A stretch of 64,000 nucleotides of DNA from UBA2279 sp034399355 (GTDB taxonomy: Bacteria; Actinomycetota; Coriobacteriia; Anaerosomatales; Anaerosomataceae), in assembly GCA_034399355.1 (NCBI GenBank), contig JAXMMT010000023.1, positions 1 through 64,000 of the forward strand. Reading direction: 5' to 3'. Under the pieces are notes generated by a model. The model saw only the letters and a list, made by a program, of their open reading frames with translations, had not been told where the DNA came from and searched no databases. A program made the position numbers and the translations under genes. This document shows positions 59,558 to 64,000 of this stretch, in pieces (position 1 is the first letter of the stretch; each line of letters begins with the position of its first letter).

Positions 59558-59929
59558 ATGCTAAGTCAGACCGGGCGGCGTGTAGTGTGCGCTGCCATCT
59601 TGATCGCCCTTGTGGCGCTCACCGCGTGCTCATCGACCCTGCCTTTGCGGGAACCCGACATCCGCGGAATCATCACGTCGGTCACGCGAAGTGGGAACAG
59701 CGGCGCCATCCGAATCGAAGGCGTGCCCGGCGGGACTGGCGACGACAAGGCCTCTGTCGCTATCATCTCGGGGACAATGCTCTTTCGCACAGTGGATGGC
59801 GCGTCTCCTGAACCGATAACGCTGGATGACGTCACCGAAGGTATGAAGGCGGATGCCTGGTTCATGGGCCCCACCGCGGAGTCCTATCCCGTGCAGACCA
59901 CCGGTGGAACGATTCTTGTCTCGGAGTAA
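59558..59929 (+). CDS. small lipoprotein with DUF3221-like domain
   Basis: The product is 123 residues with lipobox ALTAC and a beta-rich part DIRGIITSVTRSGNSGAIRIEG...VAIISGTMLFR, close to the DUF3221 (YobA) pattern. ATG 59558 has GAGGAG at 6 bases. It is likely held on the outer face of the membrane; the role is unknown. Confidence 0.8.
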   Translation: MLSQTGRRVVCAAILIALVALTACSSTLPLREPDIRGIITSVTRSGNSGAIRIEGVPGGTGDDKASVAIISGTMLFRTVDGASPEPITLDDVTEGMKADAWFMGPTAESYPVQTTGGTILVSE

Positions 59930-60001
59930 GCGACGCTCACACGTTATACTGACCCTGCCGATACACCAGTCGTAGTCCAGTTGCAGCACGGGAGTCGCAC
60001 T

Positions 60002-61507
60002 ATGAAGTCTTCGGCAGCCCGACCCGGCCGGGTCATTACCGTCACTACGCTCGCACTTGTGATCGTGCTTGTCTCGGCCACCCCCGCCTTTGCGATGTCA
60101 CGCAACCTCGTGATGGCGCGCGCCCAGCAGTGGGCGGGTTGCGTGATTCCCTACAGCCAGACCGGCTGGGCAAACGAGATCGGCGAGATTGTCGAGTCCT
60201 CGTTGCTCGGCTGGCGACGGGACTGCTCCGGATTCACATCCATGGGTTGGAACCTGCCAAAACCCGGTGCTTCGACACGCACGCTGCAGTACTACGGCAC
60301 GTTGATCACGAAAGAGGCGCTGCAGCCCGGGGACGCGATGGTCTCCTACAACAACCACGCGGTTGTCTTCGGCGGATGGGCCGATCCACAGCGGTACTCC
60401 TACTACGCTTACGAAATGAGCTCCTCCGAGTCCAGCAAGACCGGAGATGGGACTGTCGTACGCGTCACGCCGTACCCCTACTGGGGCTACAACACGGCGT
60501 TCAAGCCATACCGCCTCAAGGGCATCACCGGAAACATCGACTACTCTGCCTACACGACGCCCGTGGCCGGTGCAAATCGCTACGAGACGGCACTTGCAGC
60601 GTCCCGAATAGCGTTCGGCGACGGGGAGGCCGACTCGGTGGTGATAGCGTCCGGGACGAACTGGCCCGACGCCCTGGGCGCAGCTGCCCTGGCGGGCGTA
60701 GCGAACGGGCCCATCCTGCTTTGTGCACCGACGTACCTGTCAGTAGAACTGACCCGGGAGATCAAGCGCCTCGGCGCGAGCGAGATCATCGTCGTCGGCG
60801 GTGCGGGCGCGGTCTCCGATGGCGTCTTCACCACCCTCTCGGCATTGCCAAGCGTCGAAACGACACGCATCGGGGGCGCCACGCGCTACGACACCGCGCG
60901 ACTTATCGCCACCGAGACGGTACGTCGGATCGAGGCCGGCGGCGGATCGTTCGATGGTACCGCGTTCATCGCGACGGGTGAGAACTTCCCCGATGCGCTC
61001 GCCGCCTCCGCGTTCGCAGCCAACACCGGACGTCCCATCCTGCTCACCACACCTGCGGAGTTATCCACGGAAGCGTCCTCGGCCATGAGCGAACTCGGCG
61101 TGTCCCGTGCCATCATATTGGGGGGCGAGGGCGCGATCGCTTCGCAGGTGACGAGCGACTTGGCCTCGTCCATAGGCGAAGAGAACGTGGTGCGACTGGG
61201 CGGCATCAACCGTTACGCCACGGCCCAAGCGATCATCGACTACTGCCTGCCGGAGAGCTCGCTCGGTTTTGTCGGCATGGCAATCGCAAGCGGCCAAGGC
61301 TTCCCGGATGCTCTGGCTGGCGGCGTCATGGCGGCACGAATGGGAACATTCCTGGGGCTCACCCCCACGAGCTACCTGCATCCCGGCGTCGCGCAGCTAC
61401 TCCTCGACAACGCGGCCGAGGTGAGGTCGGCGCACGTGCTCGGGGGAGAGGGCGTGATTCCGCCTATCGTGCGCGAATCCATCGCGCTGGCGTTGGGCGG
61501 AGTCTAG
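60002..61507 (+). CDS. cell-wall protein: NlpC/P60-like domain plus CWB2 repeats
   Basis: The product is 501 residues. A signal peptide ends near AFA (residue 31). Residues about 38-140 resemble an NlpC/P60 or CHAP-type amidase with C75 (RRDCSGFTSMGW) and H119 (NNHAVVFGGW). Three CWB2 repeats follow (TPVAGANRYETALAAS; TRIGGATRYDTARLIA; VRLGGINRYATAQAI), each with an IVVGGAGAVS-like ILGGEGAI block, which hold the protein to the wall. It likely trims peptidoglycan or acts as an adhesin. ATG 60002 has GGGAG at 7 bases. Confidence 0.9.
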   Translation: MKSSAARPGRVITVTTLALVIVLVSATPAFAMSRNLVMARAQQWAGCVIPYSQTGWANEIGEIVESSLLGWRRDCSGFTSMGWNLPKPGASTRTLQYYGTLITKEALQPGDAMVSYNNHAVVFGGWADPQRYSYYAYEMSSSESSKTGDGTVVRVTPYPYWGYNTAFKPYRLKGITGNIDYSAYTTPVAGANRYETALAASRIAFGDGEADSVVIASGTNWPDALGAAALAGVANGPILLCAPTYLSVELTREIKRLGASEIIVVGGAGAVSDGVFTTLSALPSVETTRIGGATRYDTARLIATETVRRIEAGGGSFDGTAFIATGENFPDALAASAFAANTGRPILLTTPAELSTEASSAMSELGVSRAIILGGEGAIASQVTSDLASSIGEENVVRLGGINRYATAQAIIDYCLPESSLGFVGMAIASGQGFPDALAGGVMAARMGTFLGLTPTSYLHPGVAQLLLDNAAEVRSAHVLGGEGVIPPIVRESIALALGGV

Positions 61508-61548
61508 CGACGGGTAGGTACCTGACGTCGACCTGCGAAGGAGACGTC

Positions 61549-62043
61549 GTGCAACCGCACCGCATCGAGCCACATTCCGGCCAGGAATCTGTCTGGGACT
61601 ACCCGCGGCCACCGAGGGTAGCGCCCTCCGATCGTCACATCCAGGTGTACTTCGCCGGGGAGCTTATTGCTGACAGCCGCCGTGCGGTCCGCATCCTGGA
61701 GACCAGCCACCCACCGGTCTACTACATCCCCGTGGACGACGTACGGACCGAATACCTCTCGCCATCACCCCGCACGACGTACTGCGAGTACAGAGGCTCG
61801 GCGCGCTACTACACCGTGCGAATCGGAGACCAAGTGGCCGAGGAGGCCGCCTGCTTCTGCCCGGAGCCGATCAAGCCGTACACGTCTATCGCCGACCATA
61901 TCGCCTTCTACCCGGGCAGAGTGAGCGCGTGCCTTCTCGACGGCGAGGTCGTCACACCGCAACCCGGCAACTTCTACGGAGGCTGGATCACTTCGGAGAT
62001 CGTCGGCCCCTTCAAGGGCGGACCCGGCACCTGGGGTTGGTAG
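61549..62043 (+). CDS. DUF427 protein
   Basis: The product is 164 residues: VWDYPRPPRVAPSDRHIQVYFAGELIADS, PVYYIPVDDV, and YCEYRGSARYYTVRIGDQ..EAACFCPEP, the DUF427 pattern, ending with a short tail. GTG 61549 has AAGGAG at 6 bases. No enzymatic role is established. Confidence 0.9.
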   Translation: MQPHRIEPHSGQESVWDYPRPPRVAPSDRHIQVYFAGELIADSRRAVRILETSHPPVYYIPVDDVRTEYLSPSPRTTYCEYRGSARYYTVRIGDQVAEEAACFCPEPIKPYTSIADHIAFYPGRVSACLLDGEVVTPQPGNFYGGWITSEIVGPFKGGPGTWGW

Positions 62044-62046
62044 GCG

Positions 62047-62577
62047 CTACTCCGCGCGCTTCTCGAGCCTGCGGCGGCCGATAACCACGCCCGCTTCGGC
62101 AACAATGAGTGTGATTATGAACATCGCAACGAAGCTCCAGCGCGCGAATTCGGTGTCCACCAGTCCGCCTGCGCCGTCAGTGAGACGGAACAGCGTGGCC
62201 TGCATCGTGGCGAGTGACAGAGGCACGATGATGCCGAGCACGACATGCGGGAAGCCCGAGGGCACGCGTGGGCCGATGAAGAGCGAGAGCAAGATCACGA
62301 GGACGAGCCCGATTGCGTGCGCGCCGAGCAGGATTGCGAGACCCGCCGAGGAGCCGCTCGTGCCGCCGGCCACCATGGAGTCGAACAGGGTCGTCCCCAG
62401 CTTACCGAGCGCTTCGCCGAGCGGCTTGAAGCTGACCCCGCAGGTGACTATGGCGACAAGGAAGGCGCTCGCCACGGCCAGCCGGTGCTTCTGGTAGGAG
62501 GCGCTACGGCGCAGTTGGCCCTCGGTCAGCTGCATCTCTTCGACTGCCGGCGTCTCGATCTCGGTCGCGTCGGTCAT
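62047..62577 (-). CDS. membrane protein of unknown role
   Basis: The product is 176 residues with four to five predicted helices and an acidic N-terminal end (MTDATEIETPAVEEMQ). No family is recognised. It lies 24 bases downstream of purE on the same strand. Confidence 0.75.
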   Translation of the reverse strand: MTDATEIETPAVEEMQLTEGQLRRSASYQKHRLAVASAFLVAIVTCGVSFKPLGEALGKLGTTLFDSMVAGGTSGSSAGLAILLGAHAIGLVLVILLSLFIGPRVPSGFPHVVLGIIVPLSLATMQATLFRLTDGAGGLVDTEFARWSFVAMFIITLIVAEAGVVIGRRRLEKRAE

Positions 62578-62601
62578 GTGGTCCCTTTCCCTGTGAGAGC
62601 G

Positions 62602-63063
62602 CTAGCCCTCGGCCATCTCTCGTTTCATGGTCTCGATCTTGGTGCGGTACTCGGGCATGCCGGTGCCCAGAATCTGTGTTGCGAGAATGGCGGCATTCTT
62701 GGCGCCGTTGATGGCGACGCAGGCGACCGGAACGCCGGTCGGCATCTGCACCATCGAGAGGAGCGAGTCCAGGCCGTCGAGGTCAGATGTCTTCATCGGC
62801 ACGGTGATGACCGGTAGCGGTGTGAAGGCGGCGACTACGCCGCCCAGGTGTGCAGCCTTGCCTGCTGCGGCGATGATCACGCGGATGCCGCGGTCAGCAG
62901 CGGTCGAGGCCCACTTGCGCACCTTCTCAGGCTGCCGGTGCGCCGAGGCGACCACGAGCTCGTAGGGTACGCCAAACGCCTCGAGCTGCGTGGCGCACTC
63001 CTCCATCACGGGCAGGTCGGACTTGGATCCCATCACGATTCCGACGAGGGGTGTCTCGGCCAT
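62602..63063 (-). CDS. purE: N5-carboxyaminoimidazole ribonucleotide mutase
   Basis: The product is 153 residues: VGIVMGSKSDLPVMEE, VASAHRQPEKV with the catalytic His, and AAAGKAAHLGGVVAAFTPLPVI. It converts N5-CAIR to CAIR before PurC. ATG 63063 has AAGGAGGA at 4 bases. No purK is seen in the window. Confidence 0.96.
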   Translation of the reverse strand: MAETPLVGIVMGSKSDLPVMEECATQLEAFGVPYELVVASAHRQPEKVRKWASTAADRGIRVIIAAAGKAAHLGGVVAAFTPLPVITVPMKTSDLDGLDSLLSMVQMPTGVPVACVAINGAKNAAILATQILGTGMPEYRTKIETMKREMAEG

Positions 63064-63073
63064 AGTCTCCTCC

Positions 63074-64000
63074 TTAGAGAGCCAGTGGGGCGTGGTCGGT
63101 GCTACAGGCAGGTGCACCGTCACCGAAGAGCAGCTCGCGCTCGTCGGCGGAAAGTGCATTGCGCGCGGTGTCGCGCAGGTTGTTGAGATCGGCGAACATC
63201 GAGCGCTGCATGACGACCGTCAGGTAGCGGCCCTTCTCGGTCAGCGTCAGCTCTTCGTCATTGTCGGTCGCAAACCCTCCGAACGTACGGAAGAAGAGCA
63301 TCTCCTTGCGCAGGCCACGCTCGACGCTCACGCCGAAGTCGCGCTCGAACGTGCGCTTGTCGAGACGCAGGCCAAAGAGCTCCATCAGGAACCGGTAACG
63401 CATCTGGTTCGTGAGGCCGTTGTCGCGGCTGCCGATCGCGACCGGCATACGCCCTTCGGCAATCGCCGCGTCGTAGTCGCGCAGCGAAAACGTCGTGACG
63501 TAGATGTCACCGCCGAGGTAGCTGAAAGCGCCGCTGCCGATGCCGACGTACTCCTCGTAGTCGACGATGTACTCATCGATCATGCCGCCGCCGACACGCG
63601 AGAACGTCCACGCGGTGGAGAGCTCGAAGGTATCGGCGAGCGCGTCCACGAGGGTCTTGTAGAAGCGCGCTTCGCGGTCGTAGTCGACCATACCCATCGT
63701 GCGCTTGAGCGATGTCTGCACTGAGCGCGACGCCATAAGCGGGTAGAAGGTCGTCTGGTTGCACCCGCTCGCCTTCACCATCTCGACGTCGCGGAACAAG
63801 ACTTCCTCGGTCTGGGTCGGGAAGTTGAAGATCATGTCGACGTTCAGCGAGTGGAAGAAGCCTTCGATCGACTGCAGGCGCTCTAAGATCTCTTCGCCCG
63901 AGCCGTACTTGTCGTAGCGGTCCATCTGCTTGAGCAGGTCATCATCGAAGCTCTGGACGCCTACCGAGAAGCGCTGCACGCGGTCTTTCAGCGGCTCGAG
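63074..64000 (-). CDS. HemN/HemW-like radical SAM protein (partial, N-terminus off the right edge)
   Basis: The frame is open to the window edge. LKDRVQRFSVGVQSFDDDLLKQMDRYDK and SLNVDMIFNFPTQTEEVLFRDVEM are typical of the oxygen-independent coproporphyrinogen oxidase family. LTEKGRYLTVVMQRSMFAD in the C-terminal domain fits HemW-type proteins. The Cys cluster (CxxxCxxC) would lie beyond the window. It lies 10 bases upstream of purE on the same strand. Confidence 0.85.
   Translation of the reverse strand, partial: LEPLKDRVQRFSVGVQSFDDDLLKQMDRYDKYGSGEEILERLQSIEGFFHSLNVDMIFNFPTQTEEVLFRDVEMVKASGCNQTTFYPLMASRSVQTSLKRTMGMVDYDREARFYKTLVDALADTFELSTAWTFSRVGGGMIDEYIVDYEEYVGIGSGAFSYLGGDIYVTTFSLRDYDAAIAEGRMPVAIGSRDNGLTNQMRYRFLMELFGLRLDKRTFERDFGVSVERGLRKEMLFFRTFGGFATDNDEELTLTEKGRYLTVVMQRSMFADLNNLRDTARNALSADERELLFGDGAPACSTDHAPLAL

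Overview
This window is high-GC DNA from a bacterium that looks like an anaerobic actinobacterium, most like the Coriobacteriia and their uncultured relatives. That placement is inference. It rests on corrinoid methyltransferase parts with a RACE-type activase, a rubrerythrin, cell-wall-binding repeat 2 (CWB2) domains, a YedE/YedF selenium-sulfur module, frequent GTG starts and strong GGAGG ribosome binding sites. No rRNA, tRNA or CRISPR was seen.

Layout. Positions 1-12744 (minus strand) are a de novo purine locus: purC, two small membrane proteins, purS, purQ, purL, a HEAT protein, a polysaccharide deacetylase, purF, a membrane protein, purM, purN, a helical protein of unknown role, purH, and a truncated class IV aminotransferase at the left edge. 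Two further purine genes are elsewhere, purB (42588-43904) and purE (62602-63063). Positions 12855-15742 hold a Se/S module (YedE transporter, TusA/YedF-like carrier, DUF3343 fusion, sugar-kinase-like protein). Positions 15827-25111 hold a divergent pair of operons. To the left are a corrinoid protein, an MtaA-type methyltransferase and a RACE activator. To the right is a MalEFGK-type ABC importer with a second MtaA-type methyltransferase and a Cys-rich redox protein built into it. Together they suggest uptake and demethylation of a methylated, possibly sugar-like substrate. Positions 25068-31327 hold a secreted protein pair, an ArsR/thioredoxin/permease operon and a membrane-fused spermidine-synthase-like protein.

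The most unusual part is about 31476-38650. All its genes lie on the plus strand, and they are separated by imperfect palindromes with RYYYAAC...GTTRRRY ends. These are integron attC sites, five of them, plus an attI/attC-like element at the left end. No integrase gene is visible, so this is a cassette array without an integrase (CALIN type). It is an unexpected find if the host is an actinobacterium. The cassettes carry a DUF805/DUF2510 membrane protein, a winged-helix plus HEPN-like pair, a condensation-fold acyltransferase-like protein, a winged-helix plus nucleotidyltransferase-like pair, a Phd/ParE toxin-antitoxin pair, and a DUF4160 plus DUF2442/XRE-like pair.

Positions 38761-41977 are a nickel ECF importer (NikMN fusion, NikQ, NikO) with its NikR regulator. 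Positions 42106-51753 hold a response regulator, purB, a histidine kinase with a PhnD-like sensor protein, a MacAB-type export operon and small envelope proteins. Positions 51881-64000 hold mostly housekeeping and stress genes (RsgA, PanD, rubrerythrin, RpiA, MsrB with a PadR regulator, PurE, a HemN/HemW-like radical SAM protein cut by the right edge). They also include a major facilitator gene with an apparent one-base frameshift and an NlpC/P60-like plus CWB2 surface protein.
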